Assembly: GCF_031143425.1 (NCBI RefSeq)
Contig: NC_090444.1
Coordinates: forward strand, 1,312,121,324-1,312,185,323
DNA length: 64,000 nt
Origin: Pleurodeles waltl
Taxonomy: Eukaryota > Chordata > Amphibia > Caudata > Salamandridae
Direction of reading: 5' to 3'
The notes under the pieces are model-generated. The model worked only from the letters and a program-made list of their open reading frames with translations. It was not told the DNA's origin and searched no databases. Below are positions 24,703 through 37,652 of this stretch, piece by piece (positions within the stretch are counted from its first letter, which is position 1; every line of letters begins with the position of its first letter). The position numbers were made by a program, and so were the translations under genes.

Positions 24703-25418
24703 CCACATTAAATTGAGTGATATTAAGATATTTACCTGTTTTAATCAGAAAATGAATACAGCAATTAGTCTGCCTAATTTGTTAGAGGTGGTTTAGGACA
24801 TCTTCATTATCATCTAGCAATCCCTACCATCTTTCTGGACAGAATGATGCTTCTGTGCAAACTCAATGTCAGGAAGCATCACCATGGTGAGTAGGTTGCA
24901 AGATAAGGTGCAGAAAGTGAACAGCTGTGGGGGTAGTCTTCCTTGTCTGTCTTCATGTGACCAATCTGGGTGAGTTGGATGAACTTGCACAGTCAGGAAG
25001 TACCCAAAACTTATTTCAGGGAACAGCTATTGTATTTCACTTGGAGGTTGACTAAGCTCCATGAACCATACTATTGCAATTTTGTAAAATTGACCCAGGA
25101 GAAAACTGTCACAAAATAGCAGTTTTCCCTGCAGCTTGACTGCACTCCATGAAATCACAATCCACACATATTACGAAAATGGTATCATATAGAAGCCACT
25201 TTTGATAAACATCTGTGTCCCTTGCAAACTGAACCACTTCCCACACACCCTACCATTTGTACTGTAGAAAGGCTTCAACTGAGAGTCCACTCTCAAGAAT
25301 GAGCTGTTTCCCTGGATGTCCATCCACTGCTTGCAGGATCCTACCATGCCTATTGTAAAAACCTTACCCGATAGCAATGGTGTTCATGAAACAAATTTCC
25401 ACCGGAGCTGCCCCCAAA
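24703..25418. repeat. Segmental tandem duplication, unit 1
   Basis: Begins CCACATTAAATTGAGTGATA and matches unit 2 (25419-26540) over its whole length. Unit 2 has about 390 extra bases at 25737-26124. The second half consists of diverged ~90-bp monomers (anchors near 25020, 25119, 25208, 25300, 25390). No gene recognised. Confidence 0.8.
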
Positions 25419-26540
25419 CCACAATTAAATTGAGTGATATTAAGATATTTACCTTTTTTAAATCAGAAAATGAATCCATCAATTAATCGGCCTAAATTGT
25501 TAGAGGTGGTTTAGGTCATCTTCATCATCATCTAGCAATCCCTATCATCTTTCTGAACAGAATGAGGCTTCTGTGCAAGCTCAATGTCAGGAAGCATCAC
25601 CATGGTGAGTAGGTTGCAAGATAAGGATCTCTGAGTGTGCAGAAAGTGGACTGCTGTAGGGGAAGTATTTCTTGTCTGTCTTCATGTGACCAATCTGGGT
25701 GAGTTGGATGAACTTGCACAGTTGGGAAGTACCCAAAACCCTGTCCTTCAAGAATGTATTCAAATTATCCAAGTGAGTATGACATTGAATGAATTAAAAA
25801 ATGTTTTTCATTGTAAAGTAACAGTAAAGCAATCCCCTGTCTTTATTTGTAACTTTAGTGTATAGTAAATATACTCCAGGAAAATGATACAATATAAACT
25901 TGTTTGTATTGTATGGTGAGAGTAGGGCTGTTTCTAGCTTTTGAGTCTCTAATTTTACCCATCATTACAAACATTATTTTTAAAATAGCCTAATAAAATA
26001 TTTAACACAGATAAAGAGATTAGTAAAGTTCAAGGGTTGTGATAGGCCACACTAGGGAACAACTTATAAAAACACTTGTTTTACATTAAACAATTCCCTA
26101 GTTCGTGAAATGCCATGATTCCTATGAGGAACTTATTTTAGAGAACAGCTACTGTATTTCACTTGGAGGTTGACTCAGCTCCATGAACCATAATATTGCA
26201 ATTTTCACAAATTTACCCAGGAGACAACTGTCACAAAGTAGCAGTTTCCCCTGCAGCTTGACTGCGCTCCATGAAATCACAATCCACACACATTACGAAA
26301 ATGGTATCATATAGAAGCCACTTTTGATAAACAGCTGTGTCCCTTGGAAATTGGACCACTTCCCACACACCCCACCATATGTACTGTAGAAAGGCTTCAA
26401 CTGAGAGTCCACTCTCAAGAATGAGCTGTTTCCCTGGATGTTCATCCACTGCTTGCAAGATCCTACCATGTCTATTGTAAAAACCTTACCGGACAGAATG
26501 GTGTTCATGAAACAAATTTCCACCTGGAGCTGCATCCAAA
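25419..26540. repeat. Segmental tandem duplication, unit 2
   Basis: Direct copy of 24703-25418. The extra 25737-26124 block is either an insertion here or a deletion in unit 1. Unit 2 runs into the longer ~90-bp array described separately. Confidence 0.8.
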
Positions 26541-26870
26541 CCACAATTTTCTCATCATTCTCACAGTGAAAATATTACTAGTAGTAACTGCTTTCAAGAA
26601 GCAGCTATTCTGTTTGCTTCTTTGACCTAGTCAACCCAACAATCTCGATGCTGAAAACGGTACCACATAGTAACTACTTACATGAAACAGCTGTTCTCCC
26701 TTGAGCCTAACCTCTCAACATGAAATCTTCACCATTCTTATTGTGGATACACTACTAGACAAAGAGTCCTACAAGCAACATTTCCCACTGCAGCATGACC
26801 TTCTCCACATAACCGCCACTATTGCTATTGAGAGCATGTTCCAACACAGTGACAATAGTTAAATAAACAC
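26125..26870. repeat. Ancient ~90-bp tandem array
   Basis: Degenerate anchors of the form AGCTGTTTCCCTGGATG recur near 26145, 26240, 26330, 26422, 26511, 26600, 26690 and 26778, a spacing of about 90 bp. Similarity between monomers is low but the register is kept. It is an old satellite-like array, with part of it repeated in unit 1. Confidence 0.65.
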
Positions 26871-27421
26871 CTCTTTTTAACACTCTATTTACACCTATAT
26901 GTGATCAATATATAAATGAGAAAGAATGATGGTAATGTTTAGGGTTAGTGTTAGGGATGAGTGGGTGTTAGGTTAAGAATTAGGAACCGTTTTGTGCAAG
27001 GTTAGTGCTAGTTTGGATTTAGGATTTGAGCTGGGGTCTAAGGTTAAGGCAAGAGTCCAGTTTAAGGATAGCCTTTCATTAAAAGGCATTTCTAAAACAC
27101 TTTAAATATAAAACAATAATATGGCAAAGGAACGGGATGATTCATTGAAAAACAAGCAAATAGGTTTTAGTGAAACATTCACGCTAATATAAGGCACAGC
27201 ACAATCTGTCTTTTTCTTTGAAAAATGTTACCCATAGAACAGGTTCAATAAAACAACATTTCTGTAAAAACAGTCAGATGAAATGGCACAGAAGTCTTAT
27301 GCGCATGCTTAATATTGTGTACGAATTACTAACAGCAGACTTATTAGTCTCCATTTTATGTCTTTTATAAATACATTTTATTAGTTATGTTACAATTTCC
27401 AAAGTAATACATTAATAACCC
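26871..27421. other. Unassigned sequence
   Basis: Contains a short degenerate TTAGGG-like stretch near 26938-26990, otherwise nothing recognised. Confidence 0.4.
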
Positions 27422-29614
27422 TGTTAAAAATTGGGTTGTTAGTTGACTGGAGCATGAGCCCTGGTCATGCAGCAACCACAATCCTAGTGAGGGTAAGGTA
27501 CAGGCAAACCCTAAATGAACCTTTGCTCACTCTGGTAGTTTGGCACAGAGCAGTCAGGCTTAACTTAGAGGCAACATGTTAAGTATTTACGCAACACTTC
27601 AAACAGTAAAACAGTGAAGACATTGAGAACACCACACAAAAAGATTCAACACAAGGTTATAACAACAGATCAAGATGTTGTATGTAAAATAAAACCAAAA
27701 ATGACAACAATCCAATTAGTGGAACTAAAGATATTGAAATTTAAAGTTTTAGATCAAAATAGCACCAAAAAGCGCAAAGCAGTTTTGGGTATTTCTGGTC
27801 GTGCCAGACTGGGAAAAGTCACAAGTTCAGGCTGACTGCTATGGAGTGTGGGCCTGTTACAGGGATCCAGTTAGGCCTTCTGACTGAAAGTACCTTAAAC
27901 CTGGGGTACAGAAGGTTACGTGGATCTGTGTCAAAGATGTGTTGCGCAGCAGAGGCATTGCATCGGTTCTGAGATACGGTGAGACTTCAATGCCTGGTGT
28001 TGTTGTGTTGACAGTGAGGATCATGTCGATGGGGTTTGCAATGTGAAGGCTGGTGTTGAGCAGATATGTCAGTTCCGATGAGCAGTGAAGCTGTGATGCA
28101 GAGTTTTGACTTTGTCGTTGAAACTGTTATTGACGGGAGATGCGAGGAGCTTGCGCCACATGAAGTGTCACTCAGCAACAGTTCTGAAGTTGATGTGTCA
28201 AACCCAAGAGCAACAATGTGGCCGCACTGCAAGTCTTTTGCAATGTGTCCAATCTACACTGCAGCGGCGAAGCGTTGCTTCTGCTGAGGCTGTGCCAATC
28301 CATAGAGGGGATGCATTAGTTCTGCTCGAGGATGTGCTGCTCAGCCGAGGCAATGCATTGGTTTCGCTAGTAAGCACCTTAGGCTCACTTCTAAGGGTCC
28401 GGGGCTAGAGTGGTACCCTTTGGCATGGTAGCCTCACAGATGGCAGAGCCCAGGTGCAGAAGCAGGGTGGTTGGAAGTCTTTTATGCCCCTGAGACTTCA
28501 GATCAGAAGGCCATCTCTTGGAGTCATTCTAGGTTCAAGTGATGGAGGTCCAGTCCTTCTGCACAGATGTCCTACCCTCCCTGCCCTGGCTCCAGACTAA
28601 CTACGGGGGTATGCAGCCCTTTGTGTAGGGACATGACACAGCCTATTTAGGTGTAAGTGAGGCTGGGTTGAGCTCCTCTCTCCCATTCTGCCAAAATGGC
28701 CCATCAAGTCACAGATGGCCCTTCAAGTCACACCTAAGCTCTCATTGTGCGTGGCTGTCTAAGGGGAATGCACAAAGTCTAACAGTTACCTACACCTAGC
28801 CATGTGACAGAGACAGGCTGCTAAACCAAATGGCAAAGGCAAGAAAATGCCAAGTTTCTAAAAGTGGAATTCTCAATTTGCATTTTAAAATTCAGCTTCT
28901 CCATAAATTAAAATTATAAACTGTGATTTAAGAGACACCAAACTTGAAATAATTATTTCTTCCCATTTGGAAGTTAGCAAAACGTAACAAGGCAACTCCA
29001 GTGTTATCCTATAGGAGATGTAGACCTTGCAGTATTGAAAAAACAAATTTAAGTGTTTTTCACTACCAGGGCATGTAAAATTTAAAAGTACATGTCGTAA
29101 TTTGTAAAGGCATTGCGCCCTGTCCTCTGAGCTGTCCAGGGCTTACCATAGGAGTGACATATGAATTAAAAAGGAAGGTTTGGGCCTGACAAAAGGTGTA
29201 TTTTGCTAGGTAGGTTTGGGCCTGACAAAAGGTTTATATTGCCAGGTTGAAATGGCAGTGTAAAACTGCACACACTGACTATGCAATGACAGACAAGCCT
29301 GAGGCATGGTTACAGGGCTACTTAAGTGGATGGCACAAACAGTGCTGCAGGCCCACTAGTAGCATTTTATTTAGAGGCCTTGGTCACACCACATGTAGTG
29401 TACCTAACAAGGGACTTATAAGCAAATTAAATATGGCAATCAGGAATAAGCCAATACTACTGTGTTTAAAGGAGAAAGCACACACACTATACCACTCAAT
29501 GGCAGTAGTAAAGTGCTCACAGTGCTAAGGCCAACAAAAATGAATTCAGCAAAAAAGGAGGAGGAAGGCAAAACGTTTGGAGATGGCCCTGCAGAAAGAG
29601 AGCCATTTCCAACA
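27422..29614. repeat. Solo-LTR-like repeat, copy 2
   Basis: Runs from TGTTAAAAATTGGG to CCATTTCCAACA, in the same orientation as 22925-24609. Best conserved at both ends (the first ~240 and last ~850 bases). The terminal block shares GGCAAAA.GTTTGG and CCAACAAAAA with copy 1. Frames inside are accidental. Confidence 0.55.
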
Positions 29615-29836
29615 AATCCATGTGTACACACATGTGTGCATACAAGTAGCAGACAAATTATGAATGAGTGTAACAGGTCATTATTTGCTCAGGTTGATCT
29701 GTGTCCAAAATTTGCCCTTCATTTTGTTAGATCTATTTAAATTGATATTTTTTTTCAGTTTATAAAAAAGCATATTCACAGCTTTCCTGCATATTCAAAA
29801 ATGCAACATATTCAATCAATTCATTAAAAAGACATA

Positions 29837-30075
29837 GGCCCTCATTACAATCCTGGCGGTCGGTGATAAAGCGGAGGTAATACCGCCAACAGGCCGGCGG
29901 TAACCAAAATAGAATTATGACCACGGCAGAAACCACTCAGACAGACAGCCACTTTAACACACCGACCCCAGGGCGGGATCAACAAGCACCACAACGGTAA
30001 CCGCCAACAGCCAGGCGGAAGACAATGTACTGCCCACTCTATTACGACCAGCCTATCCGCGACCTTTTCTGGGGC
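29837..30075 (+). repeat. Harbinger left terminal region
   Basis: The outer 11 bp form the inverted repeat. Internal GGCGGT/ACCGCC motifs recur (TGGCGGTCGG, ACCGCCAACAGG, GGCGGTAACC, ACCGCCAACAGCC) and may be binding sites for the element's SANT or transposase proteins. That role is inference. Confidence 0.7.
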
Positions 30076-30700
30076 GGTACCAACGACATTAAAAACATGG
30101 CGGAAACACTGTACAGAAGTCAAAGGACTCACCTGTGGAGACTCAGGGAACAACCACAACACCATGGAGACCGAGCTGCACATATTTCCGATGCTCATCT
30201 ACCTTCTGCTGCATAATAAGCATCAACGCCACGGAAGACAACCACAGCGAGTACTGCCGCCTAGTACACAAGGGAGGGGGGAGGAAAAAGAGAGTGACAC
30301 ACACACGCAACACCCCCACCCCTAACACCATACACACAACCAGATGCAGTAACATTACATATTCCCCCGTACTCCTCAGGAATAATGCAAGGACAAAATG
30401 ATTTGAAGAAAGTGAGTGTAATATGATAAAATAACATGAGTAAGTGCATCAAAATACAAACGTATGTACATATTTACAAAGGTAGGGACACTGCCCAGTC
30501 CTCAATGTCCTTGGGCCACAAGGCCACAACACATAGGCCAAGGCCCCACCTCACTCCTGCAACAACATGGAGAGCATACTGCAGGGGCATCAGGTCAAAA
30601 ATACACAGGTACCTCAGGGGGACAGGGAATGGCGGGCACCTCAGTCGGAAGATGGTACAACACCACTGGTCCTGGAGGGGGCAACATGCCCTGTGCGCTG

Positions 30701-31010
30701 TCCTGGGGAGTGCAAGGCCACAATCTCTCAAGTGGGTGGTTTGCCCACTGCTTGGTCCTGGGGAGTGCAAGGCCACAGTCTCTCAAGTGGGTGGTTTGCC
30801 CACTGCTTGGTCCTGGGGAGTGCAAGGCCACAGTCTCTCTAGTAGATGGCTTCTCCACTGGTTCTGGAGGGGTCATTGTGCCCAGTGAGCTTCATCCTGG
30901 GAAGGATGGGGTGAGTGGATGGCTTCTCCACTGGTTCTGGAGGGGACATTGTGCCCAGTGTGCTTCTTCCTGCCAAGGATAGGGTGAGTGGATGGCTTCT
31001 TCCACTGGTT
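30701..31010 (+). repeat. Short tandem repeats (55-bp, then ~75-bp)
   Basis: A 55-bp unit starting TCCTGGGGAGTGCAAGGCC begins at 30701, 30756 and 30811. It is followed by a ~75-bp unit with landmark GATGGCTTCT.CCACTGGT near 30845, 30920 and 30992. They lie beyond the end of the minus-strand SANT gene and may be its 3' untranslated region. Confidence 0.8.
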
Positions 31011-31134
31011 CTGGAGGGGGCATTGTGCCCTGTGATGAAGATCTTGGGGAGTGCAAGGTCACAGTCCCTCACCTGGGTGTCAGACCCACAGGATTTGCAG
31101 GGGCCAGGACGCACAATAGCCCATAGAGGCAGGA

Positions 31135-33994
31135 CTACACACTCTCCGCCAGTGGTGACGGCTGCTCACTGGTGGCTCTGGCAGTGATAGTATTGGGGCT
31201 GGCAGTGTTGGGGGGAGGCTTCAGCCCATCCCTTGCATCCTTGGACGGCAGCCCCCTGGGGCTGCTGCTTCTGGAAGCAGTGGTGGTGGTGCTGGCAGTG
31301 GTGGGGGGAGGCTCCAGTCCATCCCCTGTAGCCATGGACAGCTGCCCACTGGGGCTGCTTCTGCTGGCAGTGGTGCTGGTGGCAGTGCTGGCAGTGGTGG
31401 GGGGAGGCTCCAGCCCTTTCCTCGCAGCCTCGGACGGCTGAACCACCATGGTTGGTGGTGGGGGCTCCCGATGAGTCCCAGCACCAGGCCTCCTGTCCTT
31501 CCTGCTGGTGGAGGCCCCTTGCCCTTCCTGTCAGCAGCCGGGGATTGCTCCTTGCCCTTCCCTGTCACAGCTGGTGGTGCCTCCTTGCCCTTCCCTGTCG
31601 CAGCTGTTGGTGCCTCCTTGCTCTTCCCTGTCGCAGCTGGTGGTGCCTCCTTGCCCTTCCCTGTCGCAGCTGGTGGTGCATCCTTGCTGTTCCTTGAAGC
31701 ATCTGCTGCAGGCGCCCTTTCAGTGTTGCTGCTTGGTGCCCGGGATCCCCTCCCACCTGCAGTAGCTGTCGACACTACTGTGGCCATGGACTGGGTGGCT
31801 GAGGTGGTCACCTGGGTTCTGACCACCCTGGCCTGACGTGAAGGTCAGGGGGAGTGGTAGGGAAGAGGTCAATGGTGGAGAGGAAAAGCTTCTTAGGGAC
31901 ATTGGTGCAGGAAGATGGTGAAGGTTTGGAGGAAGAGGAAGTGGTTGTAGGAGGTGTCTGTCTGCTGTGTTTGGGTGCAGGTGCATGGGCTGGATGCTGT
32001 TGTGTGGTGGATGGCTGTTGGGTGTCTGAGTGCCTGGGTTTGTGTACTTTGGGAGGAGGGGCCCCAGACACAGTTGGAGAGGACACAGGGGACTTGTGCA
32101 TGGATGTGGGGGTGGTGACTGCCAGTGAGTGGCGTGTAGTGATAGGCATGACAGTGGCAGTGGATGAGGATGTAGTGCATGCAGGTGTGAGTGTAGACGC
32201 TACTGGGAGAGAGGTGGACGACGAGGAAGAGGGGGACACAGTGGAGGCAGTGGATGTTGGTATGTCTGCATCTGGATGGTGTTTGTGTGAGTGCCTGTGG
32301 GATGATGTGTGGTGCTTGTGTTTGCCTGAACCACTCCTGTGTGTTCTCTTGTGTGCATGCTGGTCTGCCTGTGTGCTTGGGATAGGTTGGGGTTGAGGGG
32401 AATGGGATTGGGTAGAGGAAGTTGGAGGGGGGAGGATAGAAACAGGGACAATGGCTGGCATCAGGGAGGAGGCAAGAGCCTGGATTGATCTCTGTTTGGC
32501 CGCCATGCCAGAGTGAATGCCCTCTAGGAATGCATTTGTTTGTTGCAAGTGGGCTGCCAACCCCTATATGGCATTCACAACGGTTGACTGCCCAACAGAG
32601 ATGGATCGCAGGTGATCAATAGCCTCCTCACTCAGGGCAGCAGGGCTAACTGGGGTAGGGCCTGAGGTGCCTGGGGCGAAGGAGATGCCCACCCTCCTGG
32701 GTGAGCGGGCACGGGAAACATGCTGAGGGGCTGCTGGGAGGATGGTGCTGGTACAGGTGTGGCGGCTCTACCTGTAGTTGGGGTGGGCACAGAGGTGTCC
32801 ACCACCACCACCAGGGAGCTTCCATCGGAGGAGGTATCACTGTCAAAATTGTTCCCTCCAGTCTCCGCCGTGGTGCTTCCCTCGCCCTCCATCCCACTGG
32901 TGCCCTCACCGTCGGTGGATTCGGCCTTCTGGGCCCTGTGGGATGCAGCTCTCCCCATTGCCAGTGCCTCTGCTCCTCTACCAGATGATGCTAATGCACA
33001 TTAGGACAGGGTGACAAAACAAAAAGGGGGGGGATAAAGGATAACCTTGGTCAATGGCAGCAGCAACACCACCGTTAGCACACACAATACACACACACAC
33101 AAGGAACAGCCCTACACACTAGTCAATACATTAACAGTCACAATACTAGTCACCAGCCCATGGACAGGGATAACTAACGCCAATTGAAGCATACCTGAGA
33201 CCCACGGACCCCTGCTCAGTAGTGGATGCCTACTAGCTACGTTGGAGGAATTTCACATCAGAACCCTGCCCAACATGGGGCTTACCCTGCAATGTCCAGC
33301 CTGGCCTAGGGGCACCCACCGGCCCACATCCCCCACCCAGATGCCACGCCACTATACTCAAGTAGTATATTGGGGCACTGTAGTGACTCTCTTTTGGCTG
33401 CTTTGCTGCCCCCAAGTGCTCATCCAGCTCCGGATAGGCCACCGCCAGTATGCAGACCATCAGGGGGGGTCAGGGTTCGACGGGCACCCCTTCCTTGTTG
33501 GGAGTCCATCCCCAGCTGGGCCTCTGCCGTCTTCCGTGCCCAGCGTCTCATGTCCTCCCACTGTTTCTGACAGTGGGTTCTCCGCCTGCCGTAGACCCCC
33601 AGGGTCCGCACGTCCTTGGCGATGGCACACCATATACCCTTTTTTTGTTGGGAGCTGACCTGCAGAGTAATACACATAGGAGAAGGTATCAGTCAGACCA
33701 TCCTGCCTGTTACACTCATTGCCCACCATAGCCCTCACATCCCCTTATGCCCATACATTGCCTACCATACATGCAGCACGCTGCCCAGGGCCCTTCCACC
33801 AACCCACCCCCAACACGAGGACCTCATACACAGCACTCCATTCATTTATGCCCCATGCATCGTGCTCACAGTGTACTCACCTGTTGGTCTGGAGACCCAT
33901 ACAGCATTCAGTACTGGGGTAGGACCCCATCCACCAGTCTTTCCAAGTTCTCAGCGGTGAAGGCAGAGGCCCTTTCCCCAGTGACACGAGCCAT
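31135..33994 (-). pseudogene. Harbinger SANT/Myb-like gene A, three exons, broken
   Basis: Exon 1 (33994-33881) starts at ATG and ends at a CAG/GTGAGT donor, but codon 29 is TGA (33910-33908). Exon 2 follows a CTGCAG acceptor and starts at 33659 in phase. It encodes a basic, Trp-rich helical segment (KKGIWCAIAKDV ... HCQKQWEDMRRWARK) typical of SANT/Myb-like DNA-binding domains of Harbinger second proteins. A frameshift sits in a G-run near 33464-33470. Exon 3 (about 33008-31135) encodes an acidic/Ser-rich part, a frameshift near 32710, an in-frame TAG (32566-32564), a helical LQQTNAFLEGIHSGMAAKQR segment, a long Ser/Thr/Pro/His-rich linker and a repeated tail. The intact ancestor would presumably have been a nuclear DNA-binding helper protein. 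Confidence 0.65.
31552..31683 (-). repeat. 33-bp coding repeat (11-residue PPAATGKGKEA motif)
   Basis: Four in-register copies of a 33-bp unit start at 31552, 31585, 31618 and 31651 on the plus strand. On the coding (minus) strand they give tandem PPAATGKGKEA-like repeats in the tail of SANT gene A, a Lys/Ala/Pro-rich low-complexity domain. Confidence 0.9.
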
Positions 33995-34926
33995 GGTCGG
34001 TTCCAGACACAGGTCACAGCAGCACTTGCAGTGTAGGTCCTTTTCTGTTGAAGGTCAGGTAGCAAGTGAGTGAGAAAATGGCAGTCACATCTGCGGCGGT
34101 GCGTACCGTCACCGCCAGCATACATCACCATTGGCCACTGTAACCCATAGGGCCCAGTGGTATCCAATGAGGAGTTGCGCGGCGGTTCACGACCGCCTCC
34201 CGCAATGGCGCACAACGTCAGCGGAATTACCTCATTTCCACATGTCCCTCCATACTGGACAGGTGGATGCCATTTCAGGGGGGAGCAGGCCATGGCACAT
34301 AACTGTGTCACAGTACACAAAGGCACCATTTGGGCATATCCAACAATATACTGTTACAGTCACAACATGCAATGCAGTGTAGTGTTTGTAAATATGGAAT
34401 ACTGACCAGCTACTCACCGTTTTGCCCCCTAGATTGCCACCGCTGCGGATGAATAGGAGATGAAGACATCCCGCCATGTACAGGCCCCTGGTGGACTTGG
34501 CAACAATGGAGGACAGGCACATTATCCTCACCTATAGACTAGACAGGGTGACAATCACAGAGCTGTGTGCCCAATTGGAGCCTCACCTGATATCTGCTAT
34601 CCGTCAGCCCACCAGGATCCCCCCTCTTGTGCAAGTCCTTTCTGTGCTCCATTTCCTGGCAACTGGCTCCTTCCAAGTGACAGTGGGCTTGGCAGCAGGA
34701 ATGTCTCAGCCAATGTTCTCAATAGTGCTAACCAGAGAGTTGTCTGCCCTGATTAAACACATGCGCAGCTACATCGTTTTCCCCCAGGTGGAGGATTTGG
34801 CCACAGTGAAAGCTGATTTCTATGCAATGGAACATATCCCCAACATTATTGGGGCTATTGTTGGTACACATATTGCATTTGTCCCTCGCCCCCCAGAGAA
34901 ATGAACAGGTGTACAGAAATCAAAAG

Positions 34927-34931
34927 AGCTT
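34927..34931. repeat. Target-site duplication AGCTT (left)
   Basis: Identical to 45387-45391 on the other side of the gypsy element. A 5-bp duplication is usual for this superfamily. Confidence 0.9.
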
Positions 34932-37622
34932 TGTAGGAAGTTGGCTCTGTATGTGCTATTTCAAAGTAAGGAATAGCATGCACAGAGTCCAAGGGTTCCC
35001 CTTAGAGGTAAAATAGTGGTAAAAATAGATAATACTAATGCTCTATTTTGTGGTAGTGTGGTCGAGCAGTAGGCTTATCCAAGGAGTAGTGTTAAGCATT
35101 TGTTGTACATACACATAGACAATAAATGAGGTACACACACTCAGAAACAAATCCAGCCAATAGGTTTTTGTATAGAAAAATATCTTTTCTTAGTTTATTT
35201 TAAGAACCACAGGTTCAAATTCTACATGTAATAGCTCATTCGAAAGGTATTGCAGGTAAGTACTTTAGGAACTTCAAATCATCAAAATTGCATGTATACT
35301 TTTCAAGTTATTCACAAATAGCTGTTTTAAAAGTGGACACTTAGTGCAATTTTCACAGTTCCTAGGGGAGGTAAGTATTTGTTAGTTTTACCAGGTAAGT
35401 AAGACACTTACAGGGTTCAGTTCTTGGTCCAAGGTAGCCCACCGTTGGGGGTTCAGAGCAACCCCAAAGTCACCACACCAGCAGCTCAGGGCCGGTCAGG
35501 TGCAGAGTCCAAAGTGGTGCCCAAAACACATAGGCTAGAATGGAGAGAAGGGGGGTGCCCCGGTTCCGGTCTGCTTGCAGGTAAGTACCCGCGTCTTCGG
35601 AGGGCAGACCAGGGGGGTTTTGTAGGGCACCGGGGGGGGGACACAAGTCCACACAGAAATTTCACCCTCAGCAGCGCGGGGGCGGCCGGGTGCAGTGTAG
35701 AAACAAGCGTCGGGTTTGTAATGGAAGTCAATGGGAGATCTAGGGATCTCTTCAGCGCTGCAGGCAGGCAAGGGGGGGGTTCCTCGGGGAAACCTCCACT
35801 TGGGCAAGGGAGAGGGACTCCTGGGGGTCACTCCTCCAGTGAAAGTCCGGTCCTTCAGGTCCTGGGGGCTGCGGGTGCAGGGTCTCTCCCAGGTGTCGGG
35901 ACTTTGGTTTCAAAGAGTCGCGGTCAGGGGAAGCCTCGGGATTCCCTCTGCAGGCGGCGCTGTGGGGACTCAGGGGGGACAGGTTTTTGTACTCACAGTC
36001 TTAGAGTAGTCCTGGGGTCCCTCCTGAGGTGTTGGATCGCCACCAGCCGAGTCGGGGTCGCCGGGTGCAGTGTTGCAAGTCTCACGCCTTTTGCGGGGAG
36101 CTTGCAGGGTTCTTTAAAGCTGCTGGAAACAAAGTTGCAGCCTTTCTTGGAGCAGGTCCGCTGTCCTCGGGAGTTTCTTGTCTTTTCGAAGCAGGGGCAG
36201 TCCTCAGAGGATGTCGAGGTCGCTGGTCCCTTTGGAAGGCGTCGCTGGAGCAGGATCTTTGGAAGGCAGGAGACAGGCCGGTGAGTTTCTGGAGCCAAGG
36301 CAGTTGTCGTCTTCTGGTCTTCCTCTGCAGGGGTTTTTCAGCTAGGCAGTCCTTCTTCTTGTAGTTGCAGGAATCTAATTTTCTAGGGTTCAGGGTAGCC
36401 CTTAAATACTAAATTTAAGGGCGTGTTTAGGTCTGGGGGGTTAGTAGCCAATGGCTACTAGCCCTGAGGGTGGGTACACCCTCTTTGTGCCTCCTCCCAA
36501 GGGGAGGGGGTCACAATCCTAACCCTATTGGGGGAATCCTCCATCTGCAAGATGGAGGATTTCTAAAAGTCAGAGTCACCTCAGCTCAGGACACCTTAGG
36601 GGCTGTCCTGACTGGCCAGTGACTCCTCCTTGTTGCTTTCTTTGTTCCCTCCAGCCTTGCCGCCAAAAGTGGGGGCCGTGGCCGGAGGGGGCGGGCAACT
36701 CCACTAAGCTGGAGTGCCCTGCTGGGCTGTGACAAAGGGGTGAGCCTTTGAGGCTCACCGCCAGGTGTCACAGCTCCTGCCTGGGGGAGGTGTTAGCATC
36801 TCCACCCAGTGCAGGCTTTGTTACTGGCCTCAGAGTGACAAAGGCACTCTCCCCATGGGGCCAGCAACATGTCTCTGGTGTGGCAGGCTGCTGGAACTAG
36901 TCAGCCTACACAGACAGTCGGTTAAGTTTCAGGGGGCACCTCTAAGGTGCCCTCTGTGGTGTATTTTACAATAAAATGTACACTGGCATCAGTGTGCATT
37001 TATTGTGCTGAGAAGTTTGATACCAAACTTCCCAGTTTTCAGTGCAGCCATTATGGTGCTGTGGAGTTCGTGTTTGACAGACTCCCAGACCATATACTCT
37101 TATGGCTACCCTGCACTTACAATGTCTAAGGTTTTGTTTAGACACTGTAGGGGTACCATGCTCATGCACTGGTACCCTCACCTATGGTATAGTGCACCCT
37201 GCCTTAGGGCTGTAAGGCCTGCTAGAGGGGTGTCTTACCTATACTGCATAGGCAGTGAGAGGCTGGCATGGCACCCTGAGGGGAGTGCCATGTCGACTTA
37301 CTCGTTTGGTCCTCACTAGCACACACAAGCTGGCAAGCAGTGTGTCTGTGCTGAGTGAGAGGTCTCCAGGGTGGCATAAGACATGCTGCATCCCTTAGAG
37401 ACCTTCCTTGGCATCAGGGCCCTTGGTACTAGAAGTACCAGTTACAAGGGACTTATCTGGATGCCAGGGTCTGCCAATTGTGGATACAAAAGTACAGGTT
37501 AGGGAAAGAACACTGGTGCTGGGGCCTGGTTAGCAGGCCTCAGCACACTTTCAATTGTAAACATAGCATCAGCAAAGGCAAAAAGTCAGGGGGCAACCAT
37601 GCCAAGGAGGCATTTCCTTACA
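34932..37622 (-). repeat. Element 1, 3' LTR
   Basis: The downstream LTR in coding orientation. Appears identical to 42696-45386. At about 2.7 kb it is long for a gypsy LTR. Confidence 0.95.
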
Positions 37623-37637
37623 CAACCCCCCCCCAAA
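37623..37637 (-). other. Element 1 polypurine tract
   Basis: GTTTGGGGGGGGGTTG immediately upstream of the 3' LTR on the minus strand. Expected site of plus-strand priming. Confidence 0.75.
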
Positions 37638-37652
37638 CGAAAGAGGATGAGA

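Noticed and set aside
26938..26990. TTAGGG-like motifs suggesting interstitial telomere sequence
   Set aside because: Only two or three degenerate motifs occur, with no tandem register.
30436..33014. Several long plus-strand frames rich in Pro/Leu/Val
   Set aside because: They are shadows of the GC-rich, repetitive minus-strand SANT gene A and its 3' region.
35424..36284. 286-codon open frame in the gypsy LTR (also at 43188-44048)
   Set aside because: It is antisense to element 1 and is broken into shorter frames in element 2, so it looks like a by-product of GC-rich LTR sequence.
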